Positions 21,012-31,590 of a DNA stretch of 64,000 bases are shown piece after piece (positions within the stretch are counted from its first letter, which is position 1; each line of letters starts with the position of its first letter). A model generated the notes under the pieces. It did no database searches. It saw only the letters and a program-made list of their open reading frames with translations, and had not been told where the DNA came from. Position numbers and translations under genes: made by a program. Origin of the DNA: Trichobilharzia szidati. Its lineage: Eukaryota; Platyhelminthes; Trematoda; Strigeidida; Schistosomatidae. The DNA lies in the NCBI GenBank assembly GCA_944472155.2, contig OX235272.1, positions 15,422,354 through 15,486,353 of the forward strand. The letters run 5' to 3'.

Positions 21012-21815
21012 ATGACTGTCTATATCTCGTTGGATACGCAGGTCAAGAAAATGGAACGGCAAAATCATAAGATATATACACACAGAAAAGAGACCTGGAG
21101 GGCGGTTTATCTTAACTTCAAAAGTTTCTGCCCTATAAGTTACAAAAAAGGATTGGTGAGGACATTATTTGATCGTGTAAGGAAGCTGTGTTCAGAAGAA
21201 AAGAATGAGGAAGAGCTATCCATTGTGGAGAAATGCCTATGCGACAACGGTTACCCACGAAAGTTCATCGACGAGTATGGGAGATGTCATGTTGAAAAAG
21301 TGAAAAGCAGCACAGTAGAGAAAAAGCCTATCTTTCTTCAGCTTGCATTCAAAGGTGATGATATTGCCAGTAGAATAAGATGCAGACTGAACGCTGACCT
21401 GAAAAGAGCATATCCAGCCGCCAAACTTGTATGTGTTTATCAAACAACTAGTTGTTTGAGACAATCAAAAGTGGACAAATACCCACCTCATGTTACCTCC
21501 AACTGTGTCTACCAATTTACATGTACGTGCCAAAGCACATATATCGGAAGAACAGAGAGAAGGGTTATTGTCCGCATTTCTGAACACATACCAAAGAGCC
21601 TGAGACTGAAAGGTCCACAAGTATTAAAGAGTGCAACTGCGCGTCATCTATTAGACACTGGTCATATTGTAGACAACCTGAAGTCATTCAAAATAATCAA
21701 CAAGCGAAAGAAACCTAGCTTGCTACGCTTTGCTGAAGCAGTTGCTATCACACGACTTAAACCAAATCTATATACGCAGAAAGAGACAGTGGTGAATCTT
21801 GCACTGCCCTGGTGA
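21012..21815 (+). CDS. Penelope-like element protein (PLE-P1), C-terminal part, open
   Basis: A 267-codon open frame without stops. From about residue 20 it matches the PLE RT tail (FCPISYKKGLVRTLFDRVRK, CDNGYPRKFIDEYG), followed by a basic linker and a GIY-YIG endonuclease: NCVYQFTCTC, TYIGRTERR, then R and SEH, ending in NLALPW. All expected catalytic positions (Y, Y-I-G, R, E) are present. The RT catalytic VDD block is upstream and missing, so the copy is 5' truncated. It is the best preserved nuclease in the window; the first ATG is just the first in the frame, not a proven start. Confidence 0.85.
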   Translation: MTVYISLDTQVKKMERQNHKIYTHRKETWRAVYLNFKSFCPISYKKGLVRTLFDRVRKLCSEEKNEEELSIVEKCLCDNGYPRKFIDEYGRCHVEKVKSSTVEKKPIFLQLAFKGDDIASRIRCRLNADLKRAYPAAKLVCVYQTTSCLRQSKVDKYPPHVTSNCVYQFTCTCQSTYIGRTERRVIVRISEHIPKSLRLKGPQVLKSATARHLLDTGHIVDNLKSFKIINKRKKPSLLRFAEAVAITRLKPNLYTQKETVVNLALPW

Positions 21816-22300
21816 TAACAAAATATACAACTTGTATGAGTCACCCTTTCTCTTGTTTAGAAAACTCTAATCTCTCATCTAAACATGACTCACCCTACCT
21901 TGTTGTTTTCTCTTCTTTCTTTTCTATTGGCTATTAGATAAAACATTTTCTTTAGTTACGTAATCTACCTTTTTGTTATGCTCTGTCTAGCTAAACCTTG
22001 TTTCTAGACACACACATATATACGCAACTCTGTTTTTTGTTTCCAAGCCTAATTGTCTAATTATTCTATAAATAGTCAGTGTTTGTAACTCTTAATTAGT
22101 TAAATCATTCCGGACTAATGTTACTTTTACTTCCTACCAATTACTCCTTGTGATCGTGGAAAATTATGTTCAAATCTTTAATGTAATGTAATTCACATTT
22201 TTTACCGTTCATGTTGTAACCAGTTGAGAAGAATCCTCGAAATAATAAAAGATGAGCTCATATTATCCTGGTACAATTGTTGTTTTTGCTTTGTTCAAAC
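21816..22300 (+). mobile_element. PLE-P1 3' UTR with hammerhead-like motif
   Basis: The UTR is shared with 56405-56890 (inverted) and 57462-57990. At 22220-22271 it has CCAG, TTGAGAA, GAATCCTC, GAAA, a 6-bp stem (22242-22247 with 22261-22266) and CTGG. CCAG/CTGG would be stem I and GA/TC a minimal helix II, but the core differs from CTGANGA at two positions in every copy, so self-cleavage is unlikely. Confidence 0.7.
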
Positions 22301-22329
22301 TTAAAAATTAATTTGACGCTCGCTTGTGA

Positions 22330-22665
22330 CTGCATACAAGACTAAGTTGCCCGGAGTTCTGGTGAGAAGTCGGGACCATTGGGGGTTGACTAGGTCGTGA
22401 ATCAGGACAAACACTTACCGAGAACACTGCCAAGTGGTCGCTCTAAGTCCTCCCAAATTGTAGAAGTTGGAATTCATGGACAATTGGATCGGGTCACAGT
22501 GACTGAATGATCTGTGAGTTCAACTTGTAATCGGAAGATCTAAGGTTTGAACCCCAGTGGCGACACACTTACTACTGAAGAGTCCTAAATGAGGACGAAA
22601 CAGTTGTTCAGTGGTTGTCTAACTGACATCAGTCTGCCATCAAACTTGAGAAGAACTTTCATTGA
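22330..22665 (+). mobile_element. SINE-H copy
   Basis: Nearly full-length: 5' part (GAGAAGTCGGGACCATTG), tRNA-like region with AGGTTTGAACCCC, ACTGAAGAGTCCTAAATGAG then GACGAAACAG, and the 3' part. CTGATGA has become CTACTGA, so the core is damaged. Confidence 0.75.
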
Positions 22666-23110
22666 ACTGAGCACATGTGAGCATTTAAATAACCAGCTTT
22701 TATAACTCTAGACAAGGCCAGTTTTACTCATCAATCACTTACATTTCCGTCTAGTTGGTTATGAGTCACTACCTCTAGGCAAGTGCTAATGACAGTACTA
22801 CACAAGTAGGTGGAGATGGGAATCATGTGCCTAGACTTGTGACTCACATTTCCACTTACAACCCTAAACATATTAGCTGAAATTATGATATATTTATCAT
22901 TCTCTTCTACTACGTACTATTAGTAGTCTCCTATATGACAAATAAGCATATAAAAGGAAAACTCAGTTACCAATGGAAGGTCTTCCGAGTTATCTTTTAG
23001 TTCGTGTAGTTAATCATCTGTAAAAGGTTAACTTGAAAGCAGTTCCTGAGAAAGTTGGAAAATAAGTTGCCAGTCTTTAACTCCAAGGGCAACATAGTGA
23101 AATCCTTTAA
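22666..23110. other. unassigned stretch
   Basis: No recognised repeat or gene. Confidence 0.4.
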
Positions 23111-23153
23111 AATAAAAGCTAAATTAAAGAATTACCAAAAACAGATTGGTTGT

Positions 23154-23359
23154 CCTTCGTACCAGACATAACCGTAACTCCGATACATGCAGCGTTCAAC
23201 AATATATCTTACCACATACTGGCTCTTTTCCACAGAATAAGCTACATTGCCAGATCCTTTTAAACCACTTGTGTAAGCCACTAAATTTATTTGTGCAGAA
23301 ATAAATTCCTCTGTCAGAGGGGAGAGATATAACTCCGCAAATACTGATACATAATTAAA
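23154..23359 (-). CDS. candidate exon, possibly extracellular protein
   Basis: Minus-strand open frame (23132-23389) with LTEEFISAQINLVAYTSG, NVAYSVEKSQYVVRYIVERC and YRSYGYVWYEGQPICF. A possible acceptor (GTATCAG) ends near 23351-23352, and donors are possible after SQYV (GTAAGA, phase 0) or after ICF (GTAATT). SAQINLVAY and the RYIVERC...YG spacing weakly recall the end of MNNL and start of DSL in Notch ligands, but the exon lies 5' of the MNNL exon on the same strand, which is the wrong order for one gene. The borders are approximate. Confidence 0.35.
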
Positions 23360-23411
23360 AGAATTTGAATAATTTGAGCTTTTCCACATGTTAATTTAGC
23401 AGGGATCTGAT

Positions 23412-24418
23412 GTAAGAATAAAACTTATGCACTGTGGTAGAGTGTAATTCCATTATGGGTAAATTTTATTTTGATAAAGTCTCACAGTGTTATACAGTAA
23501 TATTTACTGATGAAGTTTCGAGCACAATTTATTGCTCATAATCATATCAAGGTAATCACACAACTTCCTAAATTCATTTATATAGTTCCATTGTTTTTCA
23601 CTTGATTTGATTGGTGGTAATATTTTCCATATTTCGGGTATGAGTGATGAATCATTCCTATTGCATGTGTTGGGTGTAGATTCGATGAACCACACAGGAT
23701 TCAGTAATCAACCTCTCTCTCCGCCTACCTAGATTATCTTTTAGAATTTTAACCCTCTCCTACCCTATTGTGTGGTTGTGTGCTAATGCATGCATTGCAA
23801 TTGCTGAGCTTTTTTCTAAATTACTTATCTTCGCGGTTGGGGTCAACCATTCTTACCTTAGCTAAATTCTTATGTTCTGACAATCTGACTATTCAGTGGA
23901 CCCAGTGGACCCAATTAGACAAAATAATATAATTTACAAAATACCCTGCAATGACTGTGAGGTCAACTACATAGGTCAGGAATAGTCAGATTGTCAGAAC
24001 ATAAGAATTTAGCTAAGATAAGAATGGTTGACCCAGAAAAGATAAGTAATTTAGAAAAAAGCTCGGCAATTGCAATGCATGCATTAACACACAACCACAC
24101 AATAGGGTGGGAGAGGGTTAAAATTCTAAAAAGTAATCTAGGTAGGTGGAGAGAGAGGTTGATTACTGAATCTTTGTTCATCGAATCTACACCCAACACG
24201 TGCAATAGGAATGATTCATCACTCATACCCGAAATATGGAAAATATTACCACCAATCAAATCAAGTGAAAAACAATGGAACTATATAAATGAATTTAGGA
24301 AGTTGTGTGATTACCTTGATATGATTATGAGCAATAAATTGTGCTCGAGACGTTATCAGAAAACGTTACTGTATAACACTGTGAGACTTTATCAAAACAA
24401 AATTTACCCATAATGGAA
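23412..24418. mobile_element. PLE-P5 fold-back (large palindrome)
   Basis: Left arm 23412-23893 (minus) and right arm 23981-24418 (plus) are near-identical copies of the GIY-YIG tail and 3' UTR of PLE-P5, head to head around ~87 bp that include CCTGCAATGACTGTGAGGTC, the start of the nuclease. The right arm is open (23991-24413) with AEHKNLAK-like, SSAIAMHALTHNHTIGW and ESLFIESTPNTCNRND. Both arms keep the stem GAGCA/TGCTC (24329-24333 with 24342-24346). No RT remains. Confidence 0.9.
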
Positions 24419-24424
24419 GTAGCA

Positions 24425-25330
24425 GGGATCTGGTTGATCTCGTTAAGAAGACATAAGAGATTGAGGAAATCCGATCGAGCTGATCCACTGACTTAACATT
24501 GATATACATGACTAGTAACTTAAATGTGTTAAGGATGGTTGCTGAAAGACTGATGATTGCGCATTACGTAAAGGTGCCAAACTATTTAGTACTCGCTTAC
24601 TGTTAACAGTTCCCTGAAAGAGATTGGTTCGTGAGGAAATCTACCTTGAAGTTCAGGATTTCCTGAGTCTGGAAAAGTCTTTCAACACCAAGGATTACAC
24701 TGAAGATGACTGATTCCCTCAAAAGCTCAGTTGGAGGCTGACGGTCAACTGGGCAGATGTCTCCACTGGTGAGTGTTCGTGACTCAGGTTTAGCACAGTC
24801 GATCTCAGAATATATCAAGGCGATTAGTAGTCTGCTTAACATGATTCATCTCCGTCATCCAAGAGCTTATAATATCAGTAGTAGCACAATTAAGATATGT
24901 GTATACATACATCGAGAAGCATGGAGTGCCTTTGTCCTCATCCATACTATCCAGTTTATTAATCAAAAGACTATGGAGTCTAACTGTGTTTTTGTCATAA
25001 AATACCAAAGTTCTAAATGTCTCAGTGCCAGCTTTGTCGCAATCGAAAGGATCTATAAATTACACTTTCAGAATGGAATCGGTTAATAACACTAATCATC
25101 ATACAGTTGCTGATATCCTTGAACATCTTTCAGTGATTCATTATCGATCTTCCAACTCGGTCCCATAGTCTGTAGCTCCTATGTGCATGTTTTCGGCCAA
25201 AAAGGTTGGAAGGCTTGATTTATGGATTTCATCCCCATGATTTATGTAGAGCTAACTGAGATCGGAAGTATTTTTTTATCGTTCACTGAAATGCGGCTGC
25301 ATCCGGTGGCTGATGTATTTGAAACAGGGT
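24425..25330. other. unassigned stretch
   Basis: A 109-codon open frame at 24757-25086 has no domain I recognise and no good splice borders. No repeat recognised. Confidence 0.4.
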
Positions 25331-25337
25331 GAAATGC

Positions 25338-25405
25338 ACGAAATAATAAAAAATGAGCTCATATTATCCTGGTACAATTGTTGTTCTTGCTTTGTTCAAG
25401 TTTAT
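25338..25405 (+). mobile_element. PLE-P1 3' tip
   Basis: Short terminal piece, beginning in the GAAATAATAAAAAATGAGCT part of the hammerhead-like motif and ending TTGCTTTGTTCAAG. The upstream half of the motif is absent. Confidence 0.75.
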
Positions 25406-25417
25406 TAATGGGAAGAA

Positions 25418-25750
25418 TTGCATGAAATTCTTCAAGTGTTGGTTTGTAGGAATTTGATTGGTTACAGGATTTTCATCATGAGCTGACATTACTTAGAGAA
25501 CCACTGGAAAACCTGGGAGTACTGGACAGCTGTTTCGTCCTAGTTTGGAACTCTTCATCAGTACGCGCCCACCGGAATTCGAACCTAGGACCTTCTGGTT
25601 ATAAGGCGAGCTCGTAGACCATTGAGCCACTGGGACGCGATCTAATGGTCCTTGAATTCTAACTTCTGCCAATTCACGACATAGCGCGACCCCTAGCCAA
25701 TGTCTTCGGCGAGTATTTGTCCTCACACCCAACCTGCTGCAACCTACAAT
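25418..25750 (-). mobile_element. SINE-H copy, minus, well preserved
   Basis: Nearly full length. The tRNA-like region (about 25560-25640, minus) has closing pairs CGCGTCC/GGGCGCG and box B GGTTCGAATT. The core CTGATGAAGAGT and helix strands are near 25535-25560 with the first helix strand mutated (GTTCC against GGAC). Confidence 0.8.
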
Positions 25751-26604
25751 TCTTCACAGTTCTTCATCTTTAACTCACCAGTCGTTTACAAGATCTCTGA
25801 ACAATACATAGTATGAACATCATGCGACTGTCAATCAAGGGTGTCAATGAATCCGATTTCGACTGATTATTACTGATCACCTTCAGCTGTCTGAAAATGG
25901 TGGCTGTGAAATGCTTCACACTACTCCACACTAGACATATCTGCTCATTAGACTCAGAAATGCATCTCTTCAATTCATCTGATAAGGTTGGTTGGGGTGA
26001 GTCTTCACCATGTGAACCGACTCACAGATAATTTATACATCCTGAAAATCTAATTTTCTCAACCAGTAATGTTAAATGAAGTAGGTATGCTCCCTTAGAA
26101 ATCACGAGTGATTAGACAGAGCAAGATGTGAAATCAATAAATGTGAGCTGATGTTGTGTAATAGAGTAAACATTAGCAGTCTTACATATCTGAGATGTTG
26201 GAAGATATTGACTCGATGCTGTAGTCTGTAATAGTAGGAATACTCTGAATACAGTCACTACGTTTTATTTGATTGTTACCACTGCACAGTGAGTAGTAAA
26301 CTGAACCGAGATCCCGGTTGCTCAACGGTAAATTCTTCATAATTAAATCTGAGATTTCACAGCGTGACGAGGTATACCTTCGTGAATGTGAACTATTGGA
26401 CTATTAGGTAATCTTTGGTTTCCAGTGGATTTTTGTATCTGACTTCTACCTGTGAATGGATTTCATCAATTTATTTTGAAACTGTAGAATAAAATCAATA
26501 TCTTATTTCAATGGCTGGAATGAAACGTATTTATGGCTTCCTGTTTGGTATCACACTGGCTAATAACACACGCTTCCCATTAAACAAGCTGATTCGATGT
26601 TAGT
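25751..26604. other. unassigned stretch
   Basis: No recognised repeat or gene. Confidence 0.4.
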
Positions 26605-26915
26605 CTAATTATGAAATGACAACATTTAGAGAACCAATAGAAACCAGGGAGTAGTGGAAAGTTGTTTCGTTCTGTCTTTGGACTCTACAGCAGTATGCAA
26701 CCACGACCCACCACGAATCAAACCCGGAACCTTCAGTTTACGAGGTGAGCTCACCGTTCATTCAGCCAATAGAACAGTGTGAACTGCTGAAGGTTTATAA
26801 ACTAAAAGGAAACAAATGTCCAGTACTCCTTGGTTTCCAATGCTTCCGTCACTGAATTCAGTTTGTGATCTGCTTGGAAATCAGTCAAATCCCTGCAGAT
26901 CAACACTTGGAAAGC
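26605..26915. mobile_element. SINE-H head-to-head pair
   Basis: Minus-strand half at 26615-26790 (3' end through tRNA-like region) and plus-strand 3' half at 26805-26915 (AAATGTCCAGTACTCCTTGG onward). Both diverged. Confidence 0.65.
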
Positions 26916-28376
26916 TAATGCACTGATGAAAAGAGCGGTAACAACACTTCGTGGTGTGATATATAGTAAGAAACATTTCTACTCTAAATCATTCATATAA
27001 CTGAATCAGCTGGTGACTGCAAGTTGAAGTATATAGATAATACCACCCGATTAATGTTTAAGACGGATGTTCAAAAACATATTGCCTTCCTAGTAAATTC
27101 TCGAAGTCACTTTGAATATATCTGTCTGTGTTCTCAATTATTGATTCTAGAGTTAATTTATTCAGCTTCATTATTCGCAAATGCATCTTTTGAAATGAGC
27201 AGCCAGAACTGGTGGCTTCTATCTTCCCCAATACCTAAAACGACTTCACCTCCCTCATCCAGGACAACCAGATTGTATCATTGAATTTCACACAGCATGT
27301 GGGGCTCATATTCTGGTGCATGAACACTTTTTTCAAGTAGGTGGTGTCAAACTGACCCTTCTAAGTTTCAAAGCTTGAAAACCTTCCACTTTATATTCAA
27401 AACAAACTCCTGTGTCAGAGTGATGGATTGAGGATGGAGGAGTCCAGTAATCCCCTCACCAGAGTACATTTATCTACATTGAAAATATGCAAAACATGAA
27501 ACTTGAAGGATTGTCAAATTGTCGACATCGCTGTTTTGAAGTTTATAAAAGTCGGTTTGTGCTTAAAGTTTTTCACTCTCTCTCTCTAATAAACAAACCT
27601 ACTTACATAACACTTAGAATAAATATAGGTCACATAAACTAGGCCATACATTCGAAAAAAATAAAACAAAAATAACAATCACGAAATGAGGTTAACTTGA
27701 AACGAAAATAAAAGTTTTATGCAATTCATTTGAAAAACTATTATTAGTAACCATATGCCATAAACTGATTGAAGCGAATCCTTATATACTACTCACATTA
27801 GCCAGTAATGTTTGCTAACTAAATGAAAGCGTCTTATAAATGACATAAAACAACATTTATTTCATTATCGCCGAAAATGTTCCTAATAATGTATACTGGA
27901 AACAGATTGAAGAATAATTGCTGAAACCAAAACGAAGTCAGGTTACATTATTCTTTACGGAGGTTAACATTCGAATCAAACGGGCGCGTCTCATCCTACT
28001 TAGGACTCGCCACCTGGTTGTAACTTTATTCAAAATGGCGGTGTTGGATTTGAATTGAGAATGCACCATTTCAAACAACAAACAACAACTAGACAGCAGG
28101 TTGTAACTATGTACAAAGGAGTGGTTTTGGTTCCAGAGAGAGACTTGAACCTAGATCACATTTTCTTCAAACTGAAAACCTTTATCAATTAACATAACAT
28201 CAGTCCAACCTCAAGAACTATCAAAGCACCCGCACAAAGAGAAGACATATTAACAGAGAAGACAAGTATTTCAGTCAAACGGAATAAGCTGAAGGTTTGA
28301 AAAAATTTGAGTATGGGATTCGTGGTGTACGCTACTATTAAAAGAGACACCTCAAAATGAATTAAAAATAGTAGCC
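26916..28376. other. unassigned stretch
   Basis: The longest piece of window without a recognisable repeat. An 86-codon open frame at 27024-27284 has no family signature. A CT microsatellite lies near 27580. Confidence 0.45.
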
Positions 28377-28797
28377 TAGTGGACCTTTATCAACAACTAA
28401 CTGCCTTCGCTGGCTGGCTCTATACTGAAGATCAGATGGCTGGAAAGAATCACCAACAAGAAACTATGGGAAGAAACAAAACAAAACAAGAACCAATCAC
28501 CCTACAAATATGCAGGAGAATGTGGAGATGGATTGGACACTCACCCGCTGAGGAGGCCGTTAGGTGACATCGCAAGTCAGGCCAACGCTCGAGTGGAACA
28601 CGAAAGGGAAGCAGCGAGTGGGACGTCAGTGCAAGGGTGACATGGAGGAGATCGTGTGAAGAAGAGTTGAAACAGTATGGATTAATATGGATGCAAGTGA
28701 AAAGTAAAGCAAAGGACAGAAGCAAGTGGAGACGTGTAGTTGACGCCCTATGTTCCACTAGGAACCCAAGGGAACAGTAATAATCTAATAATAATAG
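28377..28797 (+). mobile_element. RTE-like LINE (RTE-A2), 3' end
   Basis: Plus-strand 3' end with ICRRMWRWIGHSPAEEAVR, the GACGCCCTATGTTCCACTAG end block and an AAT-rich tail. Antisense open frame over it is a shadow. Confidence 0.9.
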
Positions 28798-29566
28798 TGG
28801 ATAACATTTCGGTGTTTGAAACAATGGTTGCAAACGTCGAACCACAGTAGGAACACTGTTCACTGTGGATGCAGGTACATCTAGCTGACGACTTCTAAAT
28901 AGGCTGGGATATGCTTCCTGGACTCCAACGCCAACCACCACCGGCACCACAAGAATATTATATTCATCTCCGAACACTACGGAAACGTCCATACACTAGG
29001 ATCCGACATGTTGACAGAGACTGAAATTTAAACCCAAAATTATTAGTCAACGGGGAATGCAGATTAACCTAAACGCAAATACCTTTTTAGTCATTTCAGT
29101 AGCTAATGCCAACAGGTTTATCACAGTAAAAGTAAAAAACCGGAATTCACAAATCCTTGTTAATGTGTGGTAAGTCAATCGTAGTTCTTCGTCTAATGAA
29201 TGAATTAATTAATAAGAACAGCAAACAAGTACAGATTGTACGATTTGATAAGTGTATGAATTATCAAAATGACATGCATTTCTGTAATAAAAAAATGCTT
29301 ATCAAATCTAAGCTGTGTCATTTTGTCAGAGGATCTTCGATCTTTTGTCTAATTCTGGCTGAACAAGTCAATCTTATCTCGATAATTTGGATTCTGTTTT
29401 GTATATGAGTGCTTTGACTAAGAGTTGCTTTTTATAATTGTTTAAAATCTTTGGATTTTTTTAACTATTTTCAAAGTTGATCTTGTAATTTCAGGTTATA
29501 GCAAGTACGCCGATAGCCGAAGCTTTTACAGTCTTTCACAATCCTGCTGGAATAGAAGGCGATCAA
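28798..29566. other. unassigned stretch
   Basis: No recognised gene or repeat. Not bordered by clear splice signals. Confidence 0.4.
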
Positions 29567-29567
29567 G

Positions 29568-30085
29568 AGGGATAAGATTAGGGATTTTCAGCAGCAATGC
29601 CAAGTCAGTCAGTGCTTCTGTGTTTCGGACACTTAGTGACTATTCCACGTCAGCTCATGATGAAATCCTCCATACAATTAAACAAAATCCCTACCAAACC
29701 AATACTTGAAAACTATAAAACTCAAGTGTCAAAGTCGTATGATCACAATTGATATGATTATGAACAATAAATTTTGTTCGAAACGTCATCCAGTAAATAA
29801 TACTGTTTCACTGTGTGATATACCTAATAAACAAACTAATATGGAATTACTTAGTACCACAGTGCCCAAGTTTTACACATATATTAATATGACTTAGTGA
29901 CTATGTCTTCAAAAGCACTTCTTATAGGCCTCAGACTTTCATCAACAGCTTCGCACTTCGCTCTACACTGAAAAATCATCAGATGGCCAGCCAGAAAGGA
30001 TTAGCATAGGAGGAACTCTGGCAGGCAACAATGTGCTGCTGGATACCTATGTTCCATTCAGAACCTAGGGAAATCATATAATGAA
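29568..30085 (+). mobile_element. old RTE-like LINE fragment, interrupted
   Basis: Two plus-strand parts of a decayed RTE copy: 29568-29643 and 29892-30085 (GATGGCCAGCCAGAAAGGAT, CTATGTTCCATTCAGAACC at its end). The parts are separated by an insert with a 13-bp duplication (ACTTAGTGACTAT) on both sides. Confidence 0.75.
29644..29891 (+). mobile_element. chimeric SINE-H / PLE-P5 3'-end insert
   Basis: The first ~60 bp are the SINE-H 3' end (GTCAGCTCATGATGAAATCC) and the rest is the PLE-P5 3' end, with the stem GAACAA/TTGTTC at 29762-29779 followed by GAAACGTC. The junction lies in GAAAACTATAAAACTC. It is flanked by a 13-bp target duplication, so the two pieces went in together. Confidence 0.8.
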
Positions 30086-30154
30086 TAGAAGGTCTGCAGT
30101 GGTAGTTTTTTCAAGGACGCGAAATTCATCCTTTTTGAAACCGGTTTACTGAAT

Positions 30155-30690
30155 GCAACTAAAGCCGCCTCCAAAAGCCTCACGATGGTCGGGGGTGGGT
30201 GCCTTCCGCTGCGGGTTGGCCAACCCTCCGCACACCTCTTGAAATGCTCCCATATGACCGGGAGTCTTACATAGCCTCTCCTGAGGAAGTCCTACTCACT
30301 GCCTTCACGTGACGGACGTGTTTTTCACCAAAGTGAGAGGGCGAAAGCGGATGCCCGGCGCTCTTCACCGGGTTGACTGTCCATTGGATGACAGTCTAGA
30401 GGAGATGACTAAACCCTGATTCCAAACCTCCAACGACTAGCGTATGAAGCTCACTGGAGCTCGCCGGCAGACGTATGGACAAAGGGCTTGTTGGATGTCC
30501 TGGATGTCTGGCCCCATTGAAAAAGGCGTATGAACCGAACTCCGGTCACTGGCTGCCAATGGATAGTGGACTCCCTACTCCACTCCTACTGCCTTGTAGG
30601 TCACACTTGGTTGTGTAAAGGCTAGAGCTGGACTCTCAAAGAAAAGGCCGAGCGATTCTGGGGACATCACTCGTACCAAATTCCCATGAA
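30155..30690 (+). other. GC-rich segment, possible LINE 5' region
   Basis: Markedly more GC-rich than its neighbours (for example GGTCGGGGGTGGGTGCCTTC). It leads straight into LINE coding sequence at ~30690. I do not recognise it; a 5' UTR or non-coding part of that LINE is the simplest reading, but the orientation is a guess. Confidence 0.35.
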
Positions 30691-30877
30691 ACTTCATGAA
30701 CTCTCTTACAACAACGAAGAAGTGCGTCGTCGTTGCTACAACATCAACCAAATTCCAGTACTGGTCCAACAACGTCGCCTTCGGTGGTTTGGCCATGTTC
30801 TGCGCCGACGAGATGACGATCTGGTCAAATCAGTTCTTAGTCCCTCGCTATTACCATCTTGGCGATGTCGCAGGGGT
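30690..30877 (+). mobile_element. LINE reverse transcriptase C-terminal fragment, cut by gap
   Basis: Codes for KLHELSYNNEEVRRR and then QQRRLRWFGHVLRRRDDDL, the C-terminal R-L-R-W-x-G-H-V-L-R signature of RTE/Jockey-type LINE proteins. It ends at the run of N, so the rest is unknown. Confidence 0.75.
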
Positions 30878-31376
30878 NNNNNNNNNNNNNNNNNNNNNNN
30901 NNNNNNNNNNNNNNNNNNNNNNNNNNNNNNNNNNNNNNNNNNNNNNNNNNNNNNNNNNNNNNNNNNNNNNNNNNNNNNNNNNNNNNNNNNNNNNNNNNNN
31001 NNNNNNNNNNNNNNNNNNNNNNNNNNNNNNNNNNNNNNNNNNNNNNNNNNNNNNNNNNNNNNNNNNNNNNNNNNNNNNNNNNNNNNNNNNNNNNNNNNNN
31101 NNNNNNNNNNNNNNNNNNNNNNNNNNNNNNNNNNNNNNNNNNNNNNNNNNNNNNNNNNNNNNNNNNNNNNNNNNNNNNNNNNNNNNNNNNNNNNNNNNNN
31201 NNNNNNNNNNNNNNNNNNNNNNNNNNNNNNNNNNNNNNNNNNNNNNNNNNNNNNNNNNNNNNNNNNNNNNNNNNNNNNNNNNNNNNNNNNNNNNNNNNNN
31301 NNNNNNNNNNNNNNNNNNNNNNNNNNNNNNNNNNNNNNNNNNNNNNNNNNNNNNNNNNNNNNNNNNNNNNNNNNNN
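30878..31376. other. assembly gap (499 N)
   Basis: Run of N. Open frames reported through it are not real. Sequence on its two sides belongs to different element families. Confidence 1.
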
Positions 31377-31590
31377 ATATAGTTTCCTATATAGGCTTGT
31401 GGTTTTGCCTGATGAGATGGAAGGGGAGAGTTGTGAGTGAAGAGGGTGGTGTGAGTTAGATAAAATGGATTTGGCCCATTTTTCACATGAGTCCATGTGC
31501 CTGTGAACCAGAATATTAAGAAGCTGGTTAAGTGGCACGTTGCTTACCCTGCTGACAACCTTTAACATCCTGAATTTGAAAGCCTTAGAT
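31377..31590 (-). mobile_element. CR1-like LINE fragment (CR1-C)
   Basis: Minus strand; very similar to 60080-60260, including codons for CEKWAKSILSNSHHPLHSQL. One edge is the gap. Confidence 0.8.

Noticed and set aside
24757..25086. 109-codon plus-strand open frame as a gene
   Set aside because: No domain, no clear splice borders, low likelihood of coding in AT-rich sequence; no relative recognised.
27024..27284. 86-codon open frame as an exon
   Set aside because: No acceptable acceptor and donor at matching positions and no recognisable residues pattern.
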